Shown: in pieces, positions 13,301 through 24,983 of the stretch
Numbering within the stretch: position 1 is the stretch's first letter
How the letters are laid out: each line of letters starts with the position of its first letter
From: Pratylenchus scribneri
Lineage: Eukaryota > Nematoda > Chromadorea > Rhabditida > Pratylenchidae
Reading direction: 5' to 3'
NCBI GenBank assembly: GCA_030063045.1
Contig: JAQSEB010000076.1
Location: 1-64,000 of the forward strand
DNA: 64,000 bases
Notes under the pieces: model-generated
The model's database searches: none
What the model saw: only the letters and a program-made list of their open reading frames with translations
What the model was told of the DNA's origin: nothing
Translations under genes and position numbers: made by a program

Positions 13301-16300
13301 TCATGCGTTTGTCCGAATGGCCGGTTGTCGACTGTCCCAAAGTTGTTGGATCACGGATTCGTCAATTAGGGTGGAAATATCGCCCAAATCAGCCTTTTTG
13401 TCGCCTTCCGCTATTTTCCTCAAAATTCGACGGGTCACTTTGCCGGAACGCGTTTTTGGCAAGCCTGGAGCCTCCTGCAAAAATAATTTAATTAGTTTTG
13501 ATTGGTATTTGAGGGCTTTTACTTGAACAATGTCCGGAATTGCAATGGCACCAATTTTATTGCGCACAATTTCCTTCATTTCTTTGATCAATTTGTCGTC
13601 CAATTTTTTTCCATTAGCAAGAATCACAAATGCATAAGGAAATTGGCCTGAAAATTACAAAATATATATATATATATATATATATTATTTATAATTTATA
13701 ATAAAATTATTTTTTTGCCTTTGATTGGATGTGGCGCAGAGACGACGGCGGCCTCCACAATGTCCGGATGAAGGGCAAGGGCCGATTCAATTTCAGCAGT
13801 GGAAAGTAAATGGCCGGAAACCTGCAAAAATTAAGTGAAGAAATTTTAAATTTATGGAATAAAAATATTAAATATAACCATCATTGGGGAAAGTTTATTT
13901 TGTTTGTGTTTCATTCCGGTTGAATTCCGGAAGGTTTTAATCTAAGTTGTTCCGGTTGGATTCCGGAAAGTTTTAATCTAAGTTTGTTCCGGTTGGTTTC
14001 CGGAAAGTTTTAATCTAAGTTTGTTCCGGTTGGATTCCGGAAAGTTTTAATCTAAGTTTGTTCCGGTTGTTCCGGAAAGTTTTAATCTAAGTTTGTTCCG
14101 GTTGGTTTCCGGAAAGTTTTAATCTAAGTTTGTTCCGGTTGGTTTCCGGAAAGTTTTAATCTAAGTTTGTTCCGGCAAGTTTTAATCTAAGTTTGTTCCG
14201 GTTGGTTTCCGGAAAGTTTTAATCTAAGTTTGTTCCGGTTGGTTTCCGGAAAGTTTTAATCTAAGTTTGTTCCGGTTGGTTTCCGGCAAGTTTTAATCTA
14301 AGTTTGTTCCGGTTGGTTTCCGGAAAGTTTTAATCTAAGTTTGTTCCGGTTGGTTTCCGGAAAGTTTTAATCTAAGTTTGTTCCGGTTGGTTTCCGGAAA
14401 GTTTTAATCTAAGTTTGTTCCGGTTGGTTTCCGGAAAGTTTTAATCTAAGTTTGTTCCGGTTGGTTTCCGGCAAGTTTTAATCTAAGTTTGTTCCGGTTG
14501 GTTTCCGGAAAGTTTTAATCTAAGTTTGTTCCGGTTGGTTTCCGGAAAGTTTTAATCTAAGTTTGTTCCGGTTGGTTTCCGGCAAGTTTTAATCTAAGTT
14601 TGTTCCGGTTGGTTTCCGGAAAGTTTTAATCTAAGTTTGTTCCGGTTGGTTTCCGGCAAGTTTTAATCTAAGTTTGTTCCGGTTGGTTTCCGGAAAGTTT
14701 TAATCTAAGTTTGTTCCGGTTGGTTTCCGGAAAGTTTTAATCTAAGTTTGTTCCGGTTGGTTTCCGGCAAGTTTTAATCTAAGTTTGTTCCGGTTGGTTT
14801 CCGGAAAGTTTTAATCTAAGTTTGTTCCGGTTGGTTTCCGGAAAGTTTTAATCTAAGTTTGTTCCGGTTGGTTTCCGGCAAGTTTTAATCTAAGTTTGTT
14901 CCGGTTGGTTTCCGGAAAGTTTTAATCTAAGTTTGTTCCGGTTGGTTTCCGGAAAGTTTTAATCTAAGTTTGTTCCGGTTGGTTTCCGGAAAGTTTTAAT
15001 CTAAGTTTGTTCCGGTTGGTTTCCGGCAAGTTTTAATCTAAGTTTGTTCCGGTTGGTTTCCGGAAAGTTTTAATCTAAGTTTGTTCCGGTTGGTTTCCGG
15101 AAAGTTTTAATCTAAGTTTGTTCCGGTTGGTTTCCGGCAAGTTTTAATCTAAGTTTGTTCCGGTTGGTTTCCGGAAAGTTTTAATCTAAGTTTGTTCCGG
15201 TTGGTTTCCGGAAAGTTTTAATCTAAGTTTGTTCCGGTTGGTTTCCGGCAAGTTTTAATCTAAGTTTGTTCCGGTTGGTTTCCGGAAAGTTTTAATCTAA
15301 GTTTGTTCCGGTTGGTTTCCGGAAAGTTTTAATCTAAGTTTGTTCCGGTTGGTTTCCGGCAAGTTTTAATCTAAGTTTGTTCCGGTTGGTTTCCGGAAAG
15401 TTTTAATCTAAGTTTGTTCCGGTTGGTTTCCGGAAAGTTTTAATCTAAGTTTGTTCCGGTTGGTTTCCGGCAAGTTTTAATCTAAGTTTGTTCCGGTTGG
15501 TTTCCGGAAAGTTTTAATCTAAGTTTGTTCCGGTTGGTTTCCGGAAAGTTTTAATCTAAGTTTGTTCCGGTTGGTTTCCGGCAAGTTTTAATCTAAGTTT
15601 GTTCCGGTTGGTTTCCGGAAAGTTTTAATCTAAGTTTGTTCCGGTTGGTTTCCGGCAAGTTTTAATCTAAGTTTGTTCCGGTTGGTTTCCGGAAAGTTTT
15701 AATCTAAGTTTGTTCCGGTTGTTCCGGAAAGTTTTAATCTAAGTTTGTTCCGGTTGGTTTCCGGAAAGTTTTAATCTAAGTTTGTTCCGGCAAGTTTTAA
15801 TCTAAGTTTGTTCCGGTTGGTTTCCGGAAAGTTTTAATCTAAGTTTGTTCCGGTTGGTTTCCGGAAAGTTTTAATCTAAGTTTGTTCCGGTTGGTTTCCG
15901 GCAAGTTTTAATCTAAGTTTGTTCCGGTTGGTTTCCGGAAAGTTTTAATCTAAGTTTGTTCCGGTTGTTCCGGAAAGTTTTAATCTAAGTTTGTTCCGGT
16001 TGGTTTCCGGAAAGTTTTAATCTAAGTTTGTTCCGGTTGGTTTCCGGAAAGTTTTAATCTAAGTTTGTTCCGGTTGGTTTCCGGAAAGTTTTAATCTAAG
16101 TTTGTTCCGGTTGGTTTCCGGAAAGTTTTAATCTAAGTTTGTTCCGGTTGGTTTTCGGAAAGTTTTAATTACAAAGAGCAAATGGAATTAATTTTTAATT
16201 CAATTATTGTAAATTTATTCCCCAAAAAACCCACATTCATGAGATCATCGACGCGTCCGGTAATCCAATAGTATCCGTCTTCGTCCCTTCTGGCGCCATC

Positions 16301-19300
16301 CCCAGTGAAGTAAAATCCATGGAATGCATTGAAATATGTGTTCACAAAACGTTGATGATCTCCCCAAATCGAACGCATCATTCCGGGCCATGGTCGCGAA
16401 AAACATAAATTCCCTTCGAATGGGCCGCCCTCAAGAATTCGGCCATCATTGTCCAAAAGTGCGGGAAGGACGCCGAAAAATGGAAGTGTTGCGGAGCCAG
16501 GCTTTGTTGGGATGGCAGCCGGCATTGGCACAATCACATGGCCACCCTGTTGTGAATTAATGAAATGAATTATTTAACAAAGAGATTAATCACTGGACGA
16601 TAAAAATAATTATACCCCAATTCAAAAAAAAATTAATTATCGATTAATTCAATTTTTTTGTTCTTTATAAGGTTTCGGTTGTCAAAAATGCCCACAAATT
16701 AATTATTTTTGTATATGGTAGCTAGCCAAAACCAGTCTTTTTAAAAGGCAGAAAATTGCAGAATAAAAAGTAGGATAATTTAAATTAGTCAGTTTAATAA
16801 CAATTATAAAATTGCTATTTCTAATTACATTGACATTTACAATTTATGTGCTTATCAATTTAAATTTGCGAAATTAAAAATCATCACATTACTTTTATAT
16901 TATTTATTATTTTTGTATTGTTTATCAATCTAGCTCTAACAATAAGCATTATATAAATTAATTCGCCATTTTTGTTCTTTAAAATAAGAAAGATATGAAA
17001 GGTTAAAAATGGTCAGAATATTCAAAATTTGGTATCTACATATGCATCATAATTTTAGGGTTAGAATCTTATGACCAATTTTTGGGGTAATATTAGATGA
17101 TTTTTTGGGTGATCGGGTGAAAAATTCTTAAATTACCTAATTTTAATTATTTCTTCGACCCACCGTCTCCGTTTGCCAATAAGTGTCCACAATTGCGCAT
17201 TTCTTCTCGCCCACCACATTGTAGAGCCATTTCCATGCCGAAGGGTTGATTGGTTCACCGACGGTGCCAATCAATTGAAGGGAGGAGCGATCATGTTTTG
17301 TGACCATTTGATTGGGGAATGCCATCAAAGCTCGAACTAAATATTTAAAATAAATTAATATCAATTTAAAAATATTTAAAAATTAATAGATAAAAAATAA
17401 AAAAAATAATTAAAATAATTTAAAAATAATTAAAATTTAAAATAATTTAAAAATGAATGAAAATTAATTAAAAATTAATTAAAAATAATTAATATCAGTT
17501 TACCTGCGGTTGGTGCAGTGTATAATTTGGTGACTTTGTATTTCTCGACAATAGCCCACATTCGGGAGGAGTCCGGATAGCTGGGAACGCCCTCAAAAAT
17601 GATTGAGCTCATTCCATTCAGCAGAGGGCCATAAACGACGTAGGAATGACCGGTGATCCAACCTAAAAGAAATTTGGGAATAATGTATTGAAAAATTGAT
17701 ATTATTTTAGTAATTTGGTGGGTGAAAGCGATATGTTTCGAACCAAAACCAGCAGAAAGATGGTTTAAACGGTTTAATATCCATATTGAACCAAATCAAA
17801 CCGGTTTGATACCTTTTTTGAATCAAAAGCAGAAAGATGGTTTAATACCCTTGGTTTAAAAAATGGTTTAATACCCTTAATTTTTGAATCAAAATCGAAC
17901 TTTTTGCCAATTTTAATGTAAATTTTCACCAAATTTATTCACAAAAATGGCCAAAATAATTAATTTTGTGACTGACCACAATCGGCGGTGGCCCAATAAA
18001 CATCATTTTCGGGTTGTGCATCAAATGAGCATTTCATCGTCAAATATGTGTAAACCATATAGCCGGCTATGGTGTGCAAAATGCCTTTGGGTGCGCCGGT
18101 TGAGCCGGAAGTGTACAAAATGAAGAGGGGGTCTTCGGATTGCATCCATTCCACCGGATTGTTTGATTGGGATTGGCCTTGGCATTTGGCCATTTCCTCG
18201 GCCCAACAGCAGTCACCGCCGGCCTTCATTTCCACTTCATTCGGTTTGGATGCTCCATTTGGGGTGCGAACTCGCTGAAAAAATAATTAATTGGAGTGAA
18301 TTAATTGATAAAATGGTAAATTTGTAAAATAGTCTTTTTTTATTCTAAATTTGATCTTTTTTAGTCTTAAAAATTCATAAAAATATTGGGTTTTCAAAGA
18401 GGAAGAAAAATCGAATTTAGTCTGCGTTTTTCTAAAACCTAAAAAGGTTCAATCTTAAACATTTAATCCAAATTTGCAATTTTCGATGAAATTTTTACAG
18501 CCATTTTTGCACAACAATTGGTTAGAATTCAAAACCAACGCTACATAAATGCATTAAATATTTTAAGTAGAGTAGTCAAAAGTTGGTTTCAATTTCAGAA
18601 AATCAATGAAATTTAAAATATTCGGAGAAACCGAAAAACGGATTTTTTTTAAAAATCGGGTTTTAAAGCCGGCACCTCTTTAAAAAACAATTTTGTACTA
18701 CTCTAATTTGGTTAAAAAACTCTTTTTCGAAAAAAGGTAGGCTTCGAAATCTATAGTTAAAATTTGCGTCAAAATTGATTATATTTTGAAAACCTTTAAA
18801 TGTTCGACAACAATGCAATGCTCCAATGATTCACCGTGGAGTGTGCAAATTTGTGCGGCCTGATCGGCCAATGCCTTCAAATTGATTGGCTTATTCCCGC
18901 GAAAGCATCCATCCGCCGTGACCAAAACCCTGGCTCGAGCATGGCAAATTCGAGAGGCCAGGGAATCGGCGGAAAAACCGGCAAAAACGACCGAATGGAC
19001 GGCACCAATTCGGGCACAGGCCAACATGGCGATTGGCAATTCCAAAATCATTGGCAAATAAATGGCCACCACATCGCCTTTTCGTACTCCCTTCGAGCGG
19101 AGAACAGCGGAGAATGTGGTCACCTTGAAATTTTTTTATTATTTTGGGAGTGAATTTTTAGGTTTTGACCTATTTTTCCTTTGTATTTGATGAGAAAAGC
19201 ATGAAAATAATGTTTTTTCGAGCATTTATTTCATGTTTTTGACCTAATTTTTATGAACCTGATTTTGTGTTTTTTAGGGAAATTTTCATTAGAAAAATGC

Positions 19301-22300
19301 ATTAAAAAACCAAAAAATCACCAATTTTGTTTTGGCTTTTTTCTGTGCATTATATTTGATGAAGAAAGCACATAAAAAGTTTTTGAAGATTTATTTTATG
19401 TTTTTTTTGAATTTTTGACCTAATTTATCAAATTTTGACAAATTTTGGGGGAAATTCATTAGAAAAATGCAAACTTATTTTATCAATTTTTGCACTTTTA
19501 GGACCTACTAAATCTGCTTCTTAGTTATTTTAATTAAAGTACAGAAAACCAATAAATAATTCGTTCAATCTATATTTGTGAATTTTTATTATTTAAACTA
19601 ATTTAAAATGATTAATAAATAAAAACCTGTTCAAGTAATTGTTCATATGTGATTGATTGTTCATCTCCGGGCTCATTCCCCTCCCAACGAAATGCAATCA
19701 TTTTGCCCAATCCTCTCTCCACATTCCTCTCCAAACAATTGAAGGCAATGTTCGTTTTGGCACCATCCATAAATCGAATGAAAACCTTCAAAAACAATTA
19801 AATTTAATCAAAAATATTCAAAATTTTAATTGAAGGCAATTTTTATCCCATAAAATAGTTTTCAACTTATAATAAATCAGAAACCGGTTTTAAATCCTAC
19901 AAACCTTACCTTATACAAGACTAGCGCTTTTAGTACTATATTTTTTGGTCTAAATCTCTAAATATTGTTTTTGGCCTATATATGTTCAATAAAGTGTATA
20001 AAAATGGATAAAAGTGATAAAAACAAGTCCGAAAAAAAAATATTTGCCTCTAAGCGGGTTCGAACCCGAGTACCAAAATTTTGCAAAAAAAAAAGCATCA
20101 ACCCACTAAACTAAAAATTGTGTTTTTCGTTGTCTGATTAAATCTAAACTAGCGTAAATCTATAGATGTGTTTTAACATATTCATTTCTTAGTTTAAATC
20201 GAAATTGTGCGAGTTAAACCGTTTAAACCATATTTCCAATTTTTGGCTTTAAACACTTTCATTTTTTAGGCCAAAACCTGACATTTTATATACCATTCGA
20301 TGCGTCTCGATGAGATCTACAAAATGGAGGGTTTAAAAGTTTTTAGGGTCTAAAACCGGTTTCTGATTTATTAGAAGCCAAAAACTATTTGTGGGTAAAA
20401 TGTCCATAATTTACTTAAAATATTCCAATTTTAATTACCTCTCCTTTCCTTTCATCAAAATTCCATTCCAAGCCTTTGTCCGTGAATTGTTCAAAATGTA
20501 ATTGTTTGGCAATGGACAGCCAAAATTGATCGGCATTATTGATTGATTTTGCGTACATTTCATGGTAAGAAGCCAGTCCGGGAACGTGCGCATTTTGTTG
20601 AAGAGATGCCGGTGGTTGGAAAATTTCTTCCGCTTCTTCTTCTTTTGCCGTCCCATTCATCAAATCGAATTTGACCACTCGGTCGGACATTTGCGATGAT
20701 GAAGAATTGTGTTGCGGAAAATGTGAATTATTGGTGGATGTTGGCTGCGAATGAATTTGTGATAATTGTTGTTGGGCGTCTGCTGCTGGCGGAGGAGTGA
20801 AGTTGTCTGAAAATGAAGAGGAAAAATTAAAGGTACTTATGGAGATTGGCCCCTACAAGAGAAAGGACTGATGGAAGGGAGGGAATTGATGGAAGGGAAA
20901 TGTGTCACTCATCATATTGAGATGAAGGGAATGGATTCAGCGAGGGAGAAATGAATTTCCTCGTGCGGGGAAGATTCCTAAAACGGTAAAATGTGAACTA
21001 AGAATTAAATATAAAATTGGAATAAAAATCAGAGAAAAAACTTAGTTCATCACAAACAAAAGTGTTTTTATTTCATCCAAACATTTTGTGTCTTTAATTC
21101 TATTATTTTATCAAACATTTTTTAAAGAATTGTGTTTTTGTGTTCTAGACATTTTCTATTTTTATTTTCCTAAATATTGAATGATTTTGTTTTTATAAAT
21201 TTTAAAAAATATTTAGTTTTTTAATGTTTTAATTTTATATATACTGTGTAACCTCTTTTGATTTCGCATGGGGATTTTCAACTCCTTAAAAATTGGGAAA
21301 TTAGAGTCTAACTCCTTTAATTTGTGGATATTTATGAATTAAACACTTAAAGAATTTAGAAAATTCGATAAAAATTTATTTTAATTTATATTGCCTAGTT
21401 ATGAATCTTCAAAATCGAGGTTGGGGAATTAAAAGAGTAATACATTAAATATTTTATTTTTTTTATTCAGAATTATTTTAATTTTTAATCAAAAATTTAA
21501 ATTAGAATTTGCACCGTTTAGGAATCTTCCCCGCACGAGGAAATTCATTTCTCCCTCGCTGAATCCATTCCCTTCATCTCAATATGATGAGTGACACATT
21601 TCCCTTCCATCAATTCCCTCCCTTCCATCAGTCCTTTCTCTTGTAGGGGCCAATCTCCATAAGTACCAAATTAAATAAAATTTATTAATTAATTTAATTT
21701 AGAGATTTTCCTTCAGCAATAAAAACTCTGTACCCTGCCCTTTCCCATTTAATAAAATTAATAAAAAATTATTAACAAATAAAAGCAGGTTTTTTACGGA
21801 ATTTTGCGGTAATTTTTTATTAAGGAAGACGAAGTATGGGTGAAAAATTGATTTTATATTTTAGAGTGTGTTCTGTTCTAGGGCAAAAGAATAAGTTGGA
21901 TGTGGGAAGTTGGATGGGAGGAATGGGCGCGGACGAAAATGGTAGGGAAAAGGGCAGCAGGCAGTGTAATTCTAATTGATGGTCGTTGAAATTGAAATTC
22001 GATGCTTTTTTGCTATTAAATTTTGATAATTCTACAGAGAAATTCATAATTATCGAAATATAAAAAAGTGATAAAATGACTACAAAATATAATACAAAGA
22101 ATTAGGATTATTTAAAAACGTAACATGATAATTGATAAAGCACAAACACAACATTTATGGGAACATTTTAATGATAAAAAGGAACCTGTGGGAGTTGTTG
22201 GTCCTTGCGAAGACATTTGTTTGATTGTTGAATGTTTATTGACTGCGGGAACGATGAATCGACTCAGCAAATTTGTTTGGGTTGAAGACAGAAAAATTGT

Positions 22301-22333
22301 ACGTAATTGGATTGACCTTAGAATATTGGTCAT
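13301..22333 (-). CDS. ACSS2: Acetyl-CoA synthetase (AMP-forming), ACSS type
   Basis: Joins acetate to CoA using ATP by way of acetyl-AMP. Eleven exons close in frame (782 aa): 22333-22186, 20806-20439, 19785-19627, 19123-18794, 18274-17977, 17662-17504, 17336-17164, 16546-16235, 13821-13719, 13647-13523, 13474-13301. Visible motifs are the adenylation P-loop [11 protein letters not shown] (exon 5), [12 protein letters not shown] across exons 5/6, [11 protein letters not shown] across 7/8, [20 protein letters not shown] (exon 8), [11 protein letters not shown] across 8/9, and [19 protein letters not shown] (last exon) with the conserved acylation/catalytic Lys. Intron 9 is GC-AG, intron 10 is 48 bp, and introns 7 and 8 use GTGGGT donors. 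The N-terminus is about 90 residues longer than typical: an Arg/Ser/Thr-rich, acid-free start resembling a mitochondrial leader, then a Gln/Ser-rich linker. The core is certain; exon 1 is inferred from matching phase. Confidence 0.95.
13887..16170. repeat. 37-bp TTCCGGAA satellite (S2) in intron 8 of acetyl-CoA synthetase
   Basis: About 60 head-to-tail units. Each contains TTCCGGTTGGTTTCCGGAAA followed by GTTTTAATCTAAGTTTG. Many third units carry GGCAAG instead of GGAAAG, giving a 111-bp trimer pattern through the middle of the array. Shortened units (TTCCGGTTG joined directly to TTCCGG, or TTCCGGCAAG) appear near both ends. The array fills nearly the whole 2.4 kb intron, stopping about 65 bp from the 5' splice site. 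The repeated core links it to the other satellites of the window. Confidence 0.97.
19840..20405. mobile_element. Inverted-repeat element filling intron 2 of acetyl-CoA synthetase
   Basis: The two ends form an imperfect inverted repeat of about 55 bp. The left arm includes AATAAATCAGAAACCGGTTT near 19875-19894 and the right arm its complement near 20355-20375. The element occupies most of intron 2 (19786-20438). It contains a tRNA-like SINE. No coding capacity is seen. The target duplication was not resolved. Confidence 0.6.
19960..20220 (-). mobile_element. tRNA-derived SINE, copy 1
   Basis: On the minus strand an A-box-like TTTAGTGGGTTGATG (about 20098-20112) is followed about 30 bp later by a perfect B box, GGTTCGAACCC (20057-20067). 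These are the internal RNA polymerase III promoter parts of a tRNA. Between them is a GC-T(n)-GC hairpin where an anticodon arm would be. A second copy with matching boxes and matching downstream sequence lies at about 41100-41345 on the plus strand. The acceptor stem does not close well, so this is a tRNA-derived element rather than a working tRNA gene. Outer limits are approximate. Confidence 0.6.
20832..21667. mobile_element. Foldback/MITE element with about 155-bp arms (family FB)
   Basis: 20832-20987 and 21512-21667 are reverse complements of one another, almost perfect over about 140 bp, starting GGTACTTATGGAGATTGG. The 500-bp centre is AT-rich, has no open frame of note, and contains a copy of repeat R2. 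The element lies in intron 1 of acetyl-CoA synthetase. The same terminus starts the element at 44463-44704. TTAA stands next to both ends of this copy, but a target duplication could not be settled. Confidence 0.85.
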
Positions 22334-24132
22334 AATTTTATTATTATTCTGTACAGCTGATTTTAATGACAGGAATTTTTATTAATTTTTTTGGAGAATT
22401 AATAAACAATATTTCATAGTAAAATTGAAGGAATTGAAGTGGATTTATATTAAGGAATTGGTTGGCTGTGGGTTCTCTTGGCAACCGTAAATTTTAGTGA
22501 AAAATAGATGATGGATTAATACAGCAAAAAAAACAATTGTTTACTAAAATTTATTTAGTTGGGTAGAATGGAATTGAGACTTTTGCCTTTGATGTAAACG
22601 AAAAATGAGGAGAATTTTTTGATGGGTTCGAAAAAAAACAATTCAAAAATTAAAAATAAAATAATCAAAAATGAAATAAATTAATTTTTCAAAATTTTGA
22701 TTTTTTAAGAAAAAAACAAAGAATTTTTTCAAGATTTTATTTTAAAAATTCCGCAGACAAAACAGGAAAAAAACAGAGACAGACGAATTAAAATTTATTT
22801 TGACTGTTCTCTATTGTGAGGGGCGTTTATTATTTAAAGTACAATAGACTAAAAATGAATGAATGGAAGAAAAATAAGTAAAAGTACAAATACGAAATAA
22901 CAAAAAGATTAGTATTTAAAATAAAAACTTCAATAAATGAAAATATAAATTAAAATTTTGGGATTTGAATTTTAGAGTGTTTATGATTGGAAAAATTTAC
23001 AATTTTTAGCAGTAAATCAATATTAGTAGCTTAATAAATAAAGAAAAATCCAAAAATATGCTTATTATTGATAGACAAACCCAGCTTCCTTAAATCTGAC
23101 AATGTCAGCTGCTGCGAGAATTTATTTTGCTTTTAGTTAAATTTTTAGTAGTTTTTGGATAAATAAGCTATTTTTTTGCACAACACTTCCCTTATAAAAA
23201 AAGTCTAGAAACTAGGAATTTAGGATAAATCTTTTTAAAAGGAAGTAGATTTTTTTTGGAATTTATTCTCCAACGGGAGTCAGCGAAAAAGGAAGGAAAT
23301 TGAAAGCGTTGCTACGATTCCCGCGGGGGATGTTAAATTGGTAAAGATGAAAGAGGGAATTGGGGGAAAAATGACGATGAAAGATCCTTTTTCCTATTTT
23401 TTGTTATGTTGTTTGTGTGCTTTTTGCCTAATGTCAATGCCGTGTTGAAAATAACTGGGCCAAAAGGAGCAGAAAATAGAGGAAATATTCGGTCGAGGAC
23501 GCTAGAGGGCATGGAATGGGGAATCCATCTTTTTTATAAGCCAAAATCCCCCGTGGGAATATTAGAGAAAGAAGAAAAATGGAAATATTCGAAAAATGAG
23601 GGAATTAGAGGGTGGAAAAGGGCATTCTGTTCAAATTTTGGCAATAAAATAATTAAAGAATTTTTACTCACATTGATGGATTACGGATGTCAGCGTGATA
23701 CCCATTTTTGTCGATTAAATTTATTCAAATTTTTCAAAAAATATTTTTGATGAGAATGATGGAAAGATTTATGCCGAGGGCAATTTTTATTTCTTTCCAT
23801 AAATTCTTTCCCGACTTATTCCTCTCTTCAAAATTTTACGCAAATGGATTTTTCTGCGGTTGCCAAGCAAAAATAGCAAAAAAGGGAATTCATTAAGTAT
23901 ACAAAATTTACATAAAATAAAATGTAAAAAACAAATTTTAATTTATCAAAATTGAGAAAATTCTAGGAATTTTGACTCATGTTTTTGTAGAATGGACATA
24001 CTATATTGAGGGAATATTATCAATGCAATTTATATCATTATTTTATACTTGTTATTATTGGAATTCACATTTGATGAGAGAAATTTGGAATATTTTCCAT
24101 TCAATTTTTCTCATCAATTATCTTTTCTTCCT
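22334..24132. other. Gene-poor interval
   Basis: About 1.8 kb between the 5' end of acetyl-CoA synthetase and the stop of the TIL gene. The one frame worth noting is 23406-23750 (+, 114 codons): its start looks like a weak signal peptide (MLFVCFLPNVNA) and the rest is basic and unfamiliar. No splice-supported gene model could be built, so I do not call it a gene. The remainder is AT-rich without satellite core. Confidence 0.45.
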
Positions 24133-24983
24133 CTATTTGTTGGCACACAAATTTTTGTCGATGCATTTTGCCCCCGGCCCATCATTTTCGCGAATATAGC
24201 CAAATTTGCATCCACAACCTTGCACACAAGTGCAGGGGTCCTCCTTCTTGTGGTCCAATAATCGGCCGGCCGGATGCTGGCACGAAGGTTCGGTGCGGCA
24301 ATGGTCGAAAACGCAACCCTCGGGAATCTTTGATTGTTGGAAAAAAGTTAGAATCACTCATCTTTGAGTCCGATACGTTTTAGAGAATCAATAAAGGTTT
24401 AATACCTGGCGATTAGCCTTGCTTGTTATTTATCATAATTCATAGATAATTTTATAAATAATTGTCAATGCTAACAATGCCCTAAGGGCCTTTCCTATTC
24501 ATCCTACTGTACCCCCACTTTTTGCCTAATCACCCCACACCCTATCAATCAAATATTGCCTCACAATCTACCTTTTTATACAGCCTTTTTCCTTTCTTAA
24601 TGTCTTTTACCATTTACATTATTAGCACATTTTCCGCCCAATTAATAGAGAATAATTTAAAGTCAAAATTTCCTTTTATCCCTATCCCTTTCATTGGGCC
24701 ATAGGAGGCTTAGGCCTCCGACGAAGGTCCGGGGCGAGAGCCTATTGGCCCAACTCGCCCCGAACTACTTTAGCCCTAGATTAGGACCAATAATAATTTT
24801 TTATCAATAAATCAAATATAGAAAAAGCAACTCATAATCTAAAAAATGCAACATAAATTTATTTGAGGAATGAATCTGAAGCACTTCGGTTTGACGATTG
24901 CAGTTCAAGGGCTGTAAATTGGCATTCAGCAAAAAACGATGATTGGAAGGCAAAATAATGACCAAAAGAATGAAAAGGAACAT
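24133..24983 (-). CDS. Secreted TIL-type protease inhibitor-like protein
   Basis: Two exons, 24983-24885 and 24327-24133 (TAG stop), 97 aa, both phase 0 (donor GTGCTT, acceptor CAAAG). Residues 1 to about 21 form a signal peptide (MFLFILLVIILPSNHRFLLNA). The mature part has exactly ten cysteines in trypsin-inhibitor-like order: CNRQTE, EGC, DHC, PSC, then PCTC, GCGC followed by KFGYIREN, then KC and LC. Known members of this family inhibit serine proteases and are common in nematode secretions. The reactive-site loop would lie near residues 55-70, but specificity cannot be read. The 557-bp intron contains repeat R1. Exon 1 is inferred from phase and from completing the cysteine set. Confidence 0.75.
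24464..24790 (+). repeat. Dispersed repeat R1, copy in TIL gene intron
   Basis: Shares long matches with 10488-10740 and 62812-63125: CAATGCTAACAATGCC, then CTACTGTACCCCCACTTTTT, TCAATCAAATATTGCC, AATCTACCTTTTT, and a GGCC-rich 3' part ending TTTAGCCC. About 300 bp, no coding capacity. It sits within the intron of the TIL gene. Confidence 0.75.

Noticed and set aside
20041..20115. A functional tRNA gene (minus strand)
   Set aside because: A and B boxes are present but the acceptor stem does not pair and a near-identical dispersed copy exists, so a SINE is the better reading.
23406..23750. 114-codon plus-strand frame with a weak signal-like start
   Set aside because: No partner exon, no recognised family, and unsupported composition; kept only as a note in the interval entry.
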